Made by a program: the position numbers and the translations under genes
Assembly: GCA_027924585.1 (NCBI GenBank)
Contig: BSBM01000059.1
Coordinates: 620,001 to 684,000 of the forward strand
DNA length: 64,000 nt
Direction: 5' to 3'
Source of the DNA: Larix kaempferi
Lineage: Eukaryota > Streptophyta > Pinopsida > Pinales > Pinaceae
In this document: piece after piece, positions 1 to 11,973 of the stretch
Position numbering within the stretch: the stretch's first letter is position 1
Layout: each line of letters opens with the position of its first letter
The notes under the pieces: model-generated
The model's database searches: none
Told to the model about the DNA's origin: nothing
What the model saw: the letters and a program-made list of their open reading frames with translations, nothing else

Positions 1-2131
1 GGGCCTTATCAAACCCTAGTTCGGGGTCCTGTCTAGTGAATCCAGAAGTTTCAAAGGCAAATTTGAGGGGTCAAATTTTGCAGTTTTCAAAATTGAATTA
101 TACTAGCTTGATCAACTCAGAAAGCCACATCTTTCCATCCATTCAGAAGTTTGAAATTCAAAGTTTGAATTTTTAGGGTTCCTCTGCCAAACCCTAATCC
201 AGCTCCAGATCCAGTTTTAGCTAATCAAAGTGGATTGGGTTAAAAGCAATCCTGACAGGTATGACTTGAGGAGATACAGGTATGTGTTGAAATCTGTTCA
301 TGATATGTTTGTCTACATATTATTGAGGTTAGTACAATTATGATTGTTTGATAATGAATGCATGTGAATGATAGAAGACATTCATTGATTAGGGTTATGA
401 CACCTATGATTGTACTAATGCACTGTGGTATTGTATGAGGATGATGGTGTCCGCTAACATGAAAGGTACAAATCAAGTTCTAGTTCAAGAACATATGACC
501 ATGATGACATGAAGACAAAGACTCATCCATAGTCATGGATAACATAGAAACTCTACTTACGAGGTATGTATGACTTTGTTCTACTATGCTTAACCTATGA
601 GATATGCAGGTTTTAGCACAAGGTCTCTAAATCATTGAAGAGAACAAAGAAGATATTGTTTGGGTATGTTAAGACATAACCAAGTTTGATAATCCAGGTA
701 TGTTTTCATATATCAAGTTAGAATCCTACTTTGTTATGATCTTAGGTAAGTATACCTATGTATGAAATAATCATGACCATACATACTTAAGATTATCATG
801 TTTTGATAGTATTGAGATTATACTAATGAATGTATGTTTGTGTATGAGATCATGAGGATGACACTAGTGCACACTTAAGCATGCATAGTGGTACAGAATG
901 AATAGAAGTTCAAAAGACATAAAGAGATCAAGTGGGAGGCAACCACACAAACATAAAAGATAAGCATTTGAGTTGTTATTTGAATCTCTGAATAACTTAA
1001 TGATATTGCTCGTAATAGTTGCATGCGTATTTATATTCCTAGAATATATCATGCATAGTGTGAGCATTCATATAGCATTGAACAATATACTACTAATATG
1101 CATATGATGGGTAAGTTGGACAAACATTCCATTGTTGTTTATCTAGAATGAAACCTCTTTGCTGACATGCTGAGAGCTGTGCACGCTCTCGATAGTATGT
1201 TCTGGTAGAAATGGAAGGCATCTAGATAGCCATTGTATGCATATAGAATATGGAAAAGTGTTGTGCCAAAATATTGGTCAAGATAGTTGCATGACTATGT
1301 GAATCATATCAGTATGCATAGTAGGTTATCATGTCAACATAATTTGATGATTATGAAGTATTACTAATCATGTGATTAACTTTGATTTGTAGAAAAGATC
1401 ATGTGCTATGATGATGAACACCTGATCCAAAGAACAAGTGATGGATGTTCAACAAGAAGACTTACAAATCAAACGTATTATAGAAGGCTCGTGGCTAGAA
1501 GATTCTCTTAGAAAGAAGAAGAGGATCATGACGAGATTCTCTTAATGGTGTAATTGAAGAAAGCTCTGTACGGACACCCAGGATCGATAGTCATTTGATG
1601 AGCTTAATGATCACCATGGGTGATGCGGATTTCAACCTTTGCTACAAGGTTGAAGATGGTGTCTATATATATATGACATTCTTCTCTTAGATGGATGCAA
1701 GAAGGAACTCACCACAGAGTTCGAATGATCTTGAGGCTCATATTAATAGACCCATCTGACGGGAGATGCCACATATAAATATGCAGAAGATCACTTAATG
1801 CAGAGTGTGTGAATGATGTTCAGTCATAGAGCGAGAATTGACAATTTCTTGACAAGCTTGGGCTTTACCAGAAGTAAAGCTGATCCTAACCTTTACCTTA
1901 AGGTTATACTATTGTTGTATGTGGAAGATCTCTTTCTGACAGGGAATGAGAAACAGATCATGGAAAGCAAAAAGGAATCTTTCTAAACTAGGGAAAGTAT
2001 GTAGTAGAAAACCTGAAGAGATATGACATGTTGGAATGCAAAGCCATGGCCACTCCGATGGATTCCAACTTGAAGCTGTTAGCTGATGACTCATCAGAGT
2101 TAGTGGATATGACTCTGTATAGACAGATTAT
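1..2131 (+). mobile_element. E1: outer Copia-type LTR retrotransposon, left part
   Basis: This is internal sequence of an old Copia-type element whose 5' LTR lies outside the window. It is homologous over its whole length to 3650-5840 inside E2, so both belong to one family. It breaks at 2131, where E2 inserted; the reading resumes at 13291 after a duplicated attat (2127-2131 and 13291-13295). Positions 1-1440 are non-coding leader. From about 1480 the frames resemble Copia reverse transcriptase, with stops and internal deletions. Compared with E2, this copy has lost the stretch around the RT segment that reads FLGLEVWQGSEG in E2. Confidence 0.85.
1475..2131 (+). pseudogene. Copia reverse transcriptase remnant (E1)
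   Basis: These are disabled fragments of the Copia RT domain, the enzyme that copies element RNA to cDNA. Readable pieces in order are ARLVARRFS near 1490 (family form KARLVARGFSQ), LGFTRSKADPNLYLKV near 1860-1905, then LLYVEDLFLTGNE near 1912-1950. The catalytic YVDD is YVED here: the first Asp of the pair has become Glu, while E2 keeps YVDD. Many stops and at least two deletions separate the pieces. The frame is cut by E2 at 2131 and continues into RNase H at 13291. Confidence 0.8.
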
Positions 2132-2709
2132 TGTTGAAATATTGTGACTTCTAAGAATATTATATTGTGTACTTTATTATTCCGGAGATGTTTCATTCCT
2201 CCGATGGGACTTTGTTGTATATCCGGAGATGTTTATTCCTCCGTGGAGAATATGGTAACTTGGGTTATTAGACTTCTCTAGTGGGGTCGGCCCTGTATGA
2301 GTCATGTGGGTTAAAGTGGTTATTAGACCACCCTAGTGGGGTCGGCCCTGCCACATTATGTTAAGTAATTAAGTTGGGGCCGACCTAGTTAGTGTAAAAG
2401 TCAAGTCGGAGGTGTGTGTTCCTCATTTAACACACACTACACTCACTTGTGATTGGCGCATAGGTGAGGGAGAGATCTTCTATGGAGGAGAAGGAGCTCA
2501 TGTCTAGGGTTTACATCTTTGTATTTGCTGGTCATCTATATTGAGGAAGCTTTGCTAGGTTTTCTACCCCATGAGGGTTTGCCAGGATAAATCTGTGTCT
2601 CTTGTGTTTATGCTGTGCTTGTTGTTCTTTCAGTGATCCTGTATATGCTATTGTTGTGAAATGGAATGTAATGCTGATATTTTCTGTCTTAGGATATTGA
2701 ATCTTAACA
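2132..2709 (+). repeat. E2 5' LTR (TATA-deleted)
   Basis: It starts TGTTGAAATATTG and ends ATCTTAACA, directly followed by the primer site. It matches the E2 3' LTR and the E1 3' LTR (15175-15770) throughout. Near 2410 it lacks about 17 bases that in both other LTRs carry TATAAATAG, so the normal promoter of this element is missing. Confidence 0.9.
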
Positions 2710-2727
2710 TGGTATCAGAGCTAACTT
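2710..2727 (+). other. Primer binding site, initiator-Met tRNA type (E2)
   Basis: TGGTATCAGAGCTAACTT directly abuts the 5' LTR end. TGGTATCAGAGC is the standard plant LTR-retrotransposon site complementary to the 3' end of initiator Met tRNA, where minus-strand cDNA synthesis starts. Confidence 0.9.
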
Positions 2728-5080
2728 GAAGGAAGGCAAGGTATGGCACTTACGACACTTGCTTCACTTGCGACAATTTGAAGGTTAGGGTTTTATATAG
2801 CAAAAACCAGTCATTGTGGAACTTTCGCTATAAAACCATTTTGGCGAAGGTTCAAGATTTGAAACCTTTACAGGTCGTAGATAACATCCCCCTGCACCTT
2901 GTGTCCAAAGGAAAGCCTCTAATTCGTTGTAATGTGTGATTTATGATCAGTACAAGTTAGTTTTTTTGCCTCTTCCAGATCTCAGTCATAAACAGGTGAC
3001 CTAGGAAAAAAGGTCACAACTTGGACTAGGAAGCTCCAAATGAAATTTCGTAAAAAGTGACAGGTAGAGCACGAACTGCAGTTTCTCAGATAACGTTTTC
3101 AGAGGCCGAAGTTGAACCAGTGACACGTGGCACTCCGTACAAGTTCGCACTCCGTACAAGTGACACTTGACATAACTCTCTCTCAGGGAATCCAATTGAG
3201 GTCAGACATGTGGGGTTGGAAAGAGGATAGGTCAGGCTCCCACAGACAAAAGTTTTAGACCCTGTTGATTAGTAATTTCAGAGTTACACCAGAAACAACC
3301 AGGTTCATATTTCTGTCAAAACAGATTTGGATTTTAAGCACCTTCATTCTTGAATCGTCATTGCTGTGGGAAATTAGGGTTTCAAAGAAAGTTGAAATTC
3401 TTGGAATCAGAGACCACAGCTGAATTCTACTCATCAAAATCGAAATTTAGAGACCAAGATCGAATTTTTTGGTTGGGCAGAAGGCCGGGCTTGATCAAAC
3501 CCTAGTTCGGGATTTTGATCGGAAAGGTAGAAAATTAGGGCTTCTGCAAAAGTTGGAATTTTTGAAGTCTGTGACCACGACTAGAAGATCCTCAGAAAAA
3601 TCGAAGTTTAGAGCTTTGGATCGAACCTTTTGATTGGTCAGAAGGGTGGGATTTATCAAACCCTAGTTTGGGGTCCTGTCTAGTGAATCCAAAAGTTTCA
3701 AAGGCAATTTTGAGGGGTCAAATTTTACAGTTTTCAAAATTGAATAATACCAGCTTGATCAGCTTAGAAAGCCACATCTTTCCATCCATTCAGAAGTTTG
3801 AAATTCAAAATTTGAATTTTTAGGGTTTCTCTGACAAACCCTAATCCAGCTCCAGATCTAGTGTGGATTGGGTTAAAAGCAATCCTGACAGGTATAACTT
3901 GAGGAGATACAGGTATGTGCTGAAATCTGATATGTTTGTCTCCACATTATTGAGGTTAGTACAATTATGATTGTTTGATTATGAATGCATGTGAATGATA
4001 GAAGACATTCATTGATTAGGGTTATGACACCTATGATTGTACTAATGCACTGTGGTATTGTATGAGGATGATGTTGTCCGCTAACATGAAAGGTACACAT
4101 CAAGTTCTAGTTCAAGAACATATGACCATGGTGACATGAAGACAAAGACTCATCCATAGTCATGGATAGCATAGAAACTCTACTTACGAGGTATGTATGA
4201 CTTTGTTCTACTATGCTTAACCTATGAGATATGCAGGTTCTAGCACAAGGTCTCTAAATCATTGAAGAGAACAAAGAAGATATTGTTTGGGTAAGTTAAG
4301 ACATAAACCAAGCATGATAATCTAGGTATGTTTTCCTATATCAAGTTAGAATCCTACCTTGTGATAGGATCTTAGGTAAGTATACCTATGTATGAAATGA
4401 TCATGACCATACAAAATGTTTTGATAGTGTATTGAGATTATACTAATGAATGTATGTTTATGTATGAGATCACGAGGATGACACTAGTGCACACTTAAGC
4501 ATGCATAGTGGTACATAATGAATAGAAGTTCAAAGACATATAGAGATCAAGTGATAGGCAACCGCTCAACATAAAAGATAAGTACTTGAATTGTCATTTG
4601 ATAGTAAATGATATTGCTTGGAATAGTTGTATGCATATTTGTATTCCTAGAATATATCATGCATAGTGTAAGCATTCATATAGCATTGAAAAGTATACTA
4701 CTAATATGCATATGATGGGTAAGTTGGACAAACATTCCATTATTGTTTGTCTAGAATGAAACCTCTTTGCTGACATGCTGAGAGTTGTGCACGCTCTCGA
4801 TAGTATGTTTTGGTAGAGATGGAAGGCATCTAGATAGCCACTGTATACACACATGATATGGAAATATGTTGTGCCAAAGTATTGGTCAAGATAGTTGCAT
4901 GACTATGTGAATCATATCAGTATGCATGTAGGTTATCATGTCAACATAATTTGATGATTATGAAGTATTACTAATCATGTGATTAACTTTGATTTGTAGA
5001 AAAGATCATGTGCTATGATGATGAACACCTGTTCCAAAGAACAAGTGATGGATGTTCAACAAGAAGACTTACAAATCAAA
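2728..5080 (+). other. E2 untranslated leader and decayed 5' internal region
   Basis: No gag frame can be read here. Positions 3340-3690 hold about two to three degenerate tandem copies of a unit of roughly 165 bases; the phrase tcaaaccctagtt recurs near 3496 and 3656. The window starts inside the same repeat of E1. Positions 3650-5080 parallel E1 1-1440 and have only short open stretches. The region is probably non-coding leader plus remains of deleted gag, protease and integrase. Confidence 0.6.
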
Positions 5081-6480
5081 TATACTATAGAAGGCTTGTG
5101 GCTAGAAGATTCTCTTAGAAAGAGGAAGAGGATCATGACGAGATGTTTGCTCCAAGTGGCTTGATAAGACCATTCTCTTAATGGTGTAATTGAAGAAAGC
5201 TCTGTACGGGCACCCAGGATCGATAGTCATTTGATGAGCTTAATGATCACCATGGGTGATGCAGATTTCAACCTTTGCTACAAGGTTGAAGATGGTGTCT
5301 ATATATAGATGACATTCTTCTCTTAGATGGATGCAAGAAGTTTGAATGATCTTGAGGCTCATATCAGTAGACCCATTTGATGGGAGATGGCACGGATAGA
5401 TATGCAGAAGATCACTCAATGTAGAGAGTGAATGATGTTCAGTCAGAGAGGGAGAATTGATAACTTGGGCTTTACCAAAAGTAAAGATGATCCTAACCTT
5501 TACCTTAAGGTTATGGATGATGAACCTGTCATACTATTACTGTATGTGGATGATCTCTTTCTGACAGGGAATGAAAAATAGATCATGGAAAGCAAGAAAA
5601 AGCTACAGAATTTGAGATGAAAGATCTCAGATTGATGCATTACTTCCTAGGTCTGGAAGTATGGCAAGGCTCAGAAGGAATCTTTCTCAACCAGGGAAAG
5701 TATGCTGTGGAAATCTTTAAAAGATTTAATATGTTGGAATGTAAAGCCATGGCCACTCCCATGGATTCCAACTTGAAGCTGTTAGCGGATGAGTCATCAG
5801 AGTTAGCGGATGTGACTCTGTATAGACAAATTATTGGGTCATTTGATGTATCTGACGAATACAAGGCCAGATATATGCTTTGTTGTGAACACCTTGAGTC
5901 AGTATCTAGTGGAACCTAGGTGTGTTCACCTGATAGCTGCAAAGCATGTGATAAGGTACCTAAAGGGTACGATAGACTTTGGTCTATGCTATCTTGGAGA
6001 TCATGACTTCAGATTGTATGGCTACACAGATGCTGATTGGGGAGGAAGTCTATCAGACAGGAAGAGTACATCAGGTGGATGTTATTGTCTGGGATCTGCC
6101 ATGATCTCGTGGTTTAGCAGGAAGTAGTCTAGTGTGGCTCTTAGCACAGCTGAAGCGGAATATACAGTTGCTTGCTCTGCTAGTTATGAAGCGGTATGGC
6201 TTCGGAAGTTGTTATCAGGATTGTTTGACTTAGAGATGGGCCCCGCTGTGATCCTATGTGACAACTAGAGTTGTATCAAGATGACAGAGAATCCAGTGTT
6301 CCATGATAAGTCAAAGCACATAGAGATCTGATATTTCTATATACGAGATATGGTGCAGGAAGGAGCTATTAAGCTCGAATATGCAAGCACTGACGAACAA
6401 GTTGCTGATGTATTGACCAAACCTCTATCTCGGGTAAAGTTTGAGTATCTCTGAGACAAGCTTGGTGTAGTTTAGAAGGA
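5080..6480 (+). pseudogene. Copia reverse transcriptase / RNase H remnant (E2)
   Basis: This is the Copia RT C-terminal half and RNase H. Pieces in order: RLVARRFS then EDHDEMFAP near 5095-5150; LGFTKSKDDPNLYLKV near 5465; LLLYVDDLFLTGNE near 5535 with catalytic YVDD; FLGLEVWQGSEGIFLNQGKY near 5645; LMYLTNTRPDICFVVNTLSQ near 5838; YTDADWGGS near 6020; STAEAEYTVAC near 6140; EQVADVLTKPLSRVK near 6400. Frameshifts occur near 5600 and 5860. RNase H is interrupted by TAG 6125, TAG 6266 and TGA 6329, all also present at the same codons in E1. A further TGA near 6452 is private to E2. The enzyme cannot be made from this copy. Confidence 0.92.
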
Positions 6481-6597
6481 CCCTCCTCGAAATGGGGAGT
6501 GATATGGTCGCTGATGATGAGATTGTCTATATCGACTAAAAGGTCGATGATGTGGACACTTGTGTCGATGATGAGGTTACCGGTTCCGACGATGAGG

Positions 6598-8690
6598 TTG
6601 ATATAAAGTCCCTAATGGACGAGAGGGATTGCATCATCCTTGGACTTCGGTCCCCTGACTTGATCCGTAGAATATGTCTCCGAGAAAGAAGAGGGATTGT
6701 ATCATCCCCGGACTTTGGTCCCTGAATTGATCCGTAGACATATGTCTTCGAGAAAGAAGTCCCTAATGGACGAGAGGGATTGCATCATCTCTGGACTTCG
6801 GTCCCCTGAATTGATCCGTAGACATATGTCTTCGAGAAAGAAGTCCCTAATGGACGAGAGGGATTGCATCATCCCTGGACTTTTGTCACGTCCCCATTTT
6901 GACCCCCTTTTTGCATTAAATCGTAAATGATGTAAATATTGTTATTTAATCATGGTGAGGAGCTCAAGGCCAAGGCCCCACCATTGATTTAGCGTTTTAT
7001 GTATCGGCAATTAAAAATAGATGCCTATGGTTCTTGTGTTGGATATGCACAATGTAAATTAAGACATCATGTAAATACGAATTTTAATGAAATACCCACA
7101 ACTAGCTATGGAATGCAACAAAGAGATGGGGGCATGATTCTACAAGGAATAGAGGGGGAAATTATTCAAACCCTTGAGCCAATGGTGATAAGCCAAATGT
7201 CAATGAATAAACCCTCAACTATCCATTCTGACTTATGCACCCAATCATTTAATTCTTCCAGAAATTGGTTGAGGCAGTTAATGCCTTGGGAATGAAGAGG
7301 CGTGGCAGCCAATTTCATGCATGGGCAAGCCATCAACCTGGAAAAACGTATTTTTGCTTATGGGGCAAGAAAACACCCACGAAATGGTGCCCAAAGCCAT
7401 TCTGAACCCATAGTCTTTCCTCTCTCACGCAGTCTGAGCTAGCTGGGCTTTCCCCATCATGTTTTTTACCAATTTCCTGCATTTTTCCATAGCTGGGAGC
7501 TCGTTTTTGTGTTGCACAGTGGTTGGGAGAAAGGGAGTCATGTTTTGGGGGTTTATAGAGGTCGTTTTTGCCCCTGAAATGCAGAAAAACGTTTTCAGAA
7601 AATGAATTTGCTCTCCCAGGGTTTATTTCCCATCTGCTAGTTCGTTTTGGTCGCCCACGTTTTTCAGCACTTATGTTTTGTTGTAGGGTGCATCCCTGTG
7701 TTGGTTGGAAATTATGAGCAATAATTAGGAGTGGAAGTGGATCAGAATTGGCTTGATAAACCTAGTGAGGAGGTAACCTCTCAAGAGTATCAAAAGGGTT
7801 GGTTGCTCTTCTATGCACACCTTGAAGAACACTAGAATGGGAGGTATGGCCTGAGGGACTGTGTATTAGTGAAGGGAATACTTCCTTGTGCTAGGTGTGT
7901 AGTTTTTGTGGAGACCAAGCTAGATAGATCTTGCAGAGGGTGCCCATATCTCTATGGATGATCCCACTAGCTTAGCAATTCTTCCTTCCATTGCCTATCA
8001 GCCTGATAAACCCAACTGTAGATTGGCTTGGCTGATTTGGTGTATCTTTGGGCTATGTGTGAGTCTGTTGTTCCCTGATTCCTTGTAGAGATCATGCCCA
8101 GCTCGGGGGTGGCAGTGTGTTGAGATATTGATGATCACAATTGGCCTATGGTTGGGTGGAACGTTGCAGTTGCATAGCCAGTTGCTTGGGACTACTTTGT
8201 TATAAGATAAGTATTCTCTTGTGTTAACTTTGCAATTATTTATTTGATGAATATCTTGAATATATGATGGATGTGTAATTGAAATTACTTCCGTTGTGTT
8301 TTCTTATAATTATACATTTCCATATGTCTTTTTATATTATGTGAATGCTTATTCAATAAGTTCATGGGGCTAGATGCCTTGTTTTAGCATCACAATCCTC
8401 TCCATCGCACTGGTATGATGGGAGGGGACGTGACAACTTTGGTCCCCTGAATTGATCCGTAGACATATGTCTCCGAGAAAGAAGTCCCTAGTGGATGAGA
8501 GGGATTGCATCATCCCTGGACTTTGGTCCTCTGAATTGATCCGTAGACATATGTCTCCGAGAAAGAAGTCCCTAGTGGACGAGAGGGATTGCATCATCCT
8601 TGGACTTCAGTCCCCTAAATAGACCCGTAGACATCTGTCTCCAAAAATTGATTATAGGACTGCATCGTTGCTGAGCTTTTAGTTCAAAAT
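6598..8690 (+). repeat. 84-bp tandem repeat array, split by a solo LTR (E2)
   Basis: The unit begins AAGTCCCTAATGGACGAGAG and contains GAATTGATCCGTAGACATATG. Copies start at 6757 and 6841 and, past the inserted LTR, at 8482 and 8566, each exactly 84 bases apart, with partial units at the ends. 84 is 28 codons, and one frame stays open across copies (LMDERDCII motif). The same array, diverged, occurs in E1 at 14055-14330. It lies downstream of RNase H, outside the normal polyprotein; no function is known to me. Confidence 0.88.
6884..8435. mobile_element. Solo LTR, 1.55 kb, inserted in the 84-bp array
   Basis: The ends are a perfect 12-base inverted pair: TGTCACGTCCCC at 6884 and GGGGACGTGACA ending at 8435. 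Flanks acttt/acttt (6879-6883, 8436-8440) are a 5-bp target duplication, and removing the insert restores an 84-bp unit. TG...CA ends plus a 5-bp duplication indicate a solo LTR left by LTR-LTR recombination; TGTCAC-type starts are common in plant Gypsy LTRs. No primer site or polymerase lies inside. A 98-codon open frame at 6999-7295 (plus) has no recognisable similarity. A small non-autonomous DNA transposon is a weaker alternative. Confidence 0.8.
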
Positions 8691-8754
8691 GTACGTGATA
8701 AATCCTATATTTGATCTAGGTCACATCCAGTGTGAAAAAGGACTGGCACTGTGG

Positions 8755-8960
8755 TCGGGACTGTATCGTCCCTGGACATGAGATTTGTCTTAAAAGGATC
8801 ATGGACTGTATCATCCCTAGACATGATATTTGTCTTAAAAGGATCATGGTCTACATCGTCCCTAGACATGAGATTTGTCTTAAAAGGATCAGGATTGATC
8901 ATCCTGTAAGTAGATTTGGATTGTATCGTCCATACATGAGAGATGTTTTAAAGTGAGCAG
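8755..8960 (+). repeat. 45-bp tandem repeat (E2)
   Basis: TGTCTTAAAAGGATCA recurs at 8786, 8831 and 8876, a 45-base period, followed by a looser copy to 8960. The period is 15 codons, and the plus-strand frame reads the repeated motif HEICLKRI. The related array in E1 (14355-14815) instead uses a 70-base unit. Confidence 0.85.
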
Positions 8961-8984
8961 GATTGATCATCCTGGAATTGGATC

Positions 8985-9300
8985 GTGTGTATTGCAGATG
9001 ATCCAGATGTTGTAGATCGAGATAATCTAGATGCTGTAGATCGAGATGATGATACTGTTGATCGAGATGATCCAGATGATGATGATACTGTTGATCGAGA
9101 TGATCCAGATGATGATGATCGAGATGATGATACTGTTGATCGAGATGATCTAGATGATGATGATCGAGATGATTGAGATGATGATACTGTTGATCGAGAT
9201 GATCCAGATGATGATGATCGAGATGTTGATGTTGTTGATTGAGAGGATCCAGATGTTGATGATGTCGATTGAAATATCCAGATGATGATGTTACTGTAAC
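8985..9300 (+). repeat. Asp-coding GAT/CGA-rich minisatellite (E2)
   Basis: This is a cascade of short units such as GATCGAGATGATCCAGATGA, mostly in steps of three. The plus-strand frame at 8985-9176 reads blocks like DDTVDRDDPDDD. E1 has the matching array at 14820-15000. It is a hydrophilic acidic tract if translated, but no initiator or continuing frame supports translation. Confidence 0.8.
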
Positions 9301-9500
9301 TGTTCGAATGCTGCAGAAGATGAAGAATCAGTACTGAAGATGTTGATGTTCCAGTATTGAAGATCTTGAAGATGTTCCAGTAACTGTTTGAGTTACTGAT
9401 GATGTATGAAGAAAGCTTCCAATGATTTATAGATGTATCATGTATGATGTAGTTGATGACTCCTTGCTCCAGCAGATGTTGTTATAATATCCTTCTCGTT

Positions 9501-9509
9501 AAGGGGGAG
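9501..9509 (+). other. Polypurine tract (E2)
   Basis: AAGGGGGAG lies directly before the 3' LTR start at 9510. This is the plus-strand priming site of LTR retrotransposons. The E1 equivalent at 15166-15174 is AAGTGGGAG. Confidence 0.85.
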
Positions 9510-9588
9510 TGTTGAAATATTGTAACTTCTAAGAATATTATATTGTGTACTTTATTATTCCGGAGATGTTTCATTCCTCCGATGGGAC
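9510..9588 (+). repeat. E2 3' LTR, first part
   Basis: The first 79 bases of the LTR (TGTTGAAATATTGTAACTTC onwards) are interrupted by E3 after gggac. The LTR continues at 12774. Confidence 0.9.
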
Positions 9589-10398
9589 TGTGAAAATCCT
9601 CACAGCAGATCTAAGAGATGATGTATACCTCACAAGAGAATAATTATGATTAAGCAGGAAAATAGAAGAGTGGTCAATGCAGTATAATGAGCAACAAAAT
9701 AATAATACAGTAGAACTCAGATAAAAGCATAAATACTTCACACACACTAATTAATTAATCACAATATGGACAAATAAATAGTACAATGCATGAGGATTCG
9801 AATGCCTAAGGTGGCAATTCGAATTAGCCTTCATGGAGTGATCAAAGGATCATTGGAGTGTCATCGGAGCACAACTAGTAGTCTATCTCATCATCAGTGG
9901 AGTCATTAATGCTCAAGTAACTGTCAACCATCAATCAAATTGAGTCTAACTGAGTGTGGTTGGTGTAACTGAATGAAGGAGGCTCAGTGGAGGGCGCATG
10001 AGGAACTAACTGGAGTCAGAATGGGCAGTCTAGTCTCACTGGAGATCCATCGGAGTGATACAGTCAGTTGAGAGTTAGTCTAGCCTTAAATCAAGGAAAG
10101 AACTGATGATAACTCAATTAACTGAAGTGCAACTGAGTGGTAGGTGAGAGAGGGCGCATGAGATGCATGCAATTGCATGAAGGGGCGCACTAAGCACTAG
10201 GAGGGCTAAAACTGATCTGAGAGAAGCTCCCGAGGGCTGGCTAACTAAGGGCTAGGTGCTGGATTGATGACTGGGATGCATGCAAATGCATGCAAACCCT
10301 AAATAATGCATGCAAACCCTAAAAGTGCATGCATGACTGAAAATGCAAATAATGAAAATGCTGCTTGGACTAGGATGGAGTATAGGAATATCCTAACA
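9589..10398 (-). repeat. E3 LTR, left copy (3' LTR of the element)
   Basis: Plus strand starts TGTGAAAATCCTCACAG and ends ATATCCTAACA. It is matched by 11986-12768 with small gaps, including an extra atgcatgcaaatgcatg stretch near 10275 in this copy. Confidence 0.9.
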
Positions 10399-10839
10399 CC
10401 CCCCCTTAATCCATCCTAGGCACTGGTAACTAAGACCAAAGGTCACCCAATACAATGAATAATAACAGTCAATAAACCGTGGAAATGGGGAAAACCTAAT
10501 GGGAAAATACCCCCCCTCAAAATAGACTGTAAGGCACACACAAAAATAAATACTCCAAACTCAAGCAGGTGTGATGCTTGGTCATATGTCTGGAGGTATC
10601 TTCTTCTTGGGAAGAAGTGGATCATGCTCATAAAGCATGTGCTTGTACTTGCTCTTCAGATCGAATGTGATGAGAAAAATCCAAAAGTATGAGGATGATC
10701 CTTGAACCTGTGATTCGAATCAGCTGAGGTAGGATCAAAAACATGAATGTGGAGATAGTCTTTTGTCTTCTCCTTCGAACCATCATGGGTGAGATTATGC
10801 CAAAAAGAACCATCAAATAATAAAGATTGCTTGGAATCC

Positions 10840-11170
10840 AAATAAGATCAAGGACTTGATAAATGGCTTCTTGATATCTCCTTTGAACCAACAGGGGTGA
10901 GATCAAAACCATCGTATGCATGAGAAATTATCCCAAGTAGTGTTTGCTTAGAATCCAAATTAGATCCAAGACTTGAATCATGGTTTCTTGAGATCTCCTT
11001 TGAACCATTAGTGGTGAGATAAAAACCAGTAAGTGCATGAGAAATTATCCCAAGCGAATGGCAATGGTTTCTTGAGATCTCCTTTGAACCAATAGGGGTG
11101 AGATCAAAACCATGATGTGCATGAGAAATTATCCCAAGCGAATGGCAATGGCCATATTCTTCAATAACCT
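10840..11170 (-). repeat. Tandem repeat in the E3 internal region
   Basis: About four imperfect copies carry the plus-strand phrases TTGAGATCTCCTTTGAACCA and GAGAAATTATCCCAAGCGAA. Spacings are unequal, about 90-120 bases. The minus-strand frame reads a repeated LGIISHA...GSKEISRNH, so repeats may have spread in a once-translated tail of gag. Confidence 0.75.
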
Positions 11171-11338
11171 TCTGAAAGCATGGAATAATGATCATATAGT
11201 AGCAAATAAGAAGTGATTGCTTGAGGAGAGCGAATGCGTTACCTCCAATAGCTGATTTGACCTCCTAAACATTCAACAGATCATGATGTAGACCAACAGA
11301 CTCTGGTGCAAGAGAGGATTTAGGACCTTCTGCAATAT

Positions 11339-11850
11339 CTAGAGTGTGAGCTGGCACAGAATTCGAAATAGAAGAATTTGGAGCATGAGTGTAGAATCTG
11401 CAAGTTCTTCTTCTTTGTGGACAAATTCAATATGAGATATGTTTGATATTGGTTCATGATCAATGAGATCATCAAGGAGGGAAAATGCATCACTTTGCTT
11501 GCTCTTGAAGGGGTTTGGACCAATTCCTTCATTCTGTCTGCCAAAAATTTCATCCAGGTGAGCCCATAGCTCTTTAGTAGTTTCAATATCAACGAATTGG
11601 TGTGTCATGTAAAAAGGCATTGCAAACATTATGGCTGCACAAGCTCTGTCACCATTATTTAACCAGTCAATCTCTTCTTCAGAGGATTCGAACTCTCTTT
11701 CAAAACAATAATCAAAGAGACCATTTCTCTTCAAATGTGCTATTATATTCGGTTTCCATTCATCATAGTTGAATAGAGAAAGAAGATCATAGTTGAATGG
11801 AGAAGGAGGAGGGATTTCTTCTGAATATATTGAAGCTGTAGAAGACCTGC
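11339..11850 (-). pseudogene. Copia-type gag fragment (E3)
   Basis: Gag is the structural protein that packages element RNA. The minus-strand frame is open from about 11850 down to 11339, about 170 residues, with no clear ATG. It reads FNYDEWKPNIIAHLKRNGL, then WLNNGDRACAAIMFAM, then FVDIETTKELWAHLDEIF. This order (W-containing start, A..I...L block, ET.KE.W..L...F) is that of Copia gag of the UBN2/DUF4219 type. No CCHC zinc knuckle follows. A short duplication repeats FNYD near the start. Downstream the internal region goes straight to tandem repeats and the polypurine tract, so protease, integrase and RT were lost. Confidence 0.75.
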
Positions 11851-11973
11851 AAAAACAATAGAGAATATCTGCAACTGCTACTGGTGCATAAATGCAGAAA
11901 CTGTTGCACTCGAAATCTTGATAATAATTTGCAAAAAACTCTCAGGAATGGAGATAAACAATACTCTCAACAT

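Noticed and set aside
10443-10921. Minus-strand open frames near the E3 purine tract
   Set aside because: They lie in the non-coding 3' end of E3, overlap in different frames and have no motif.
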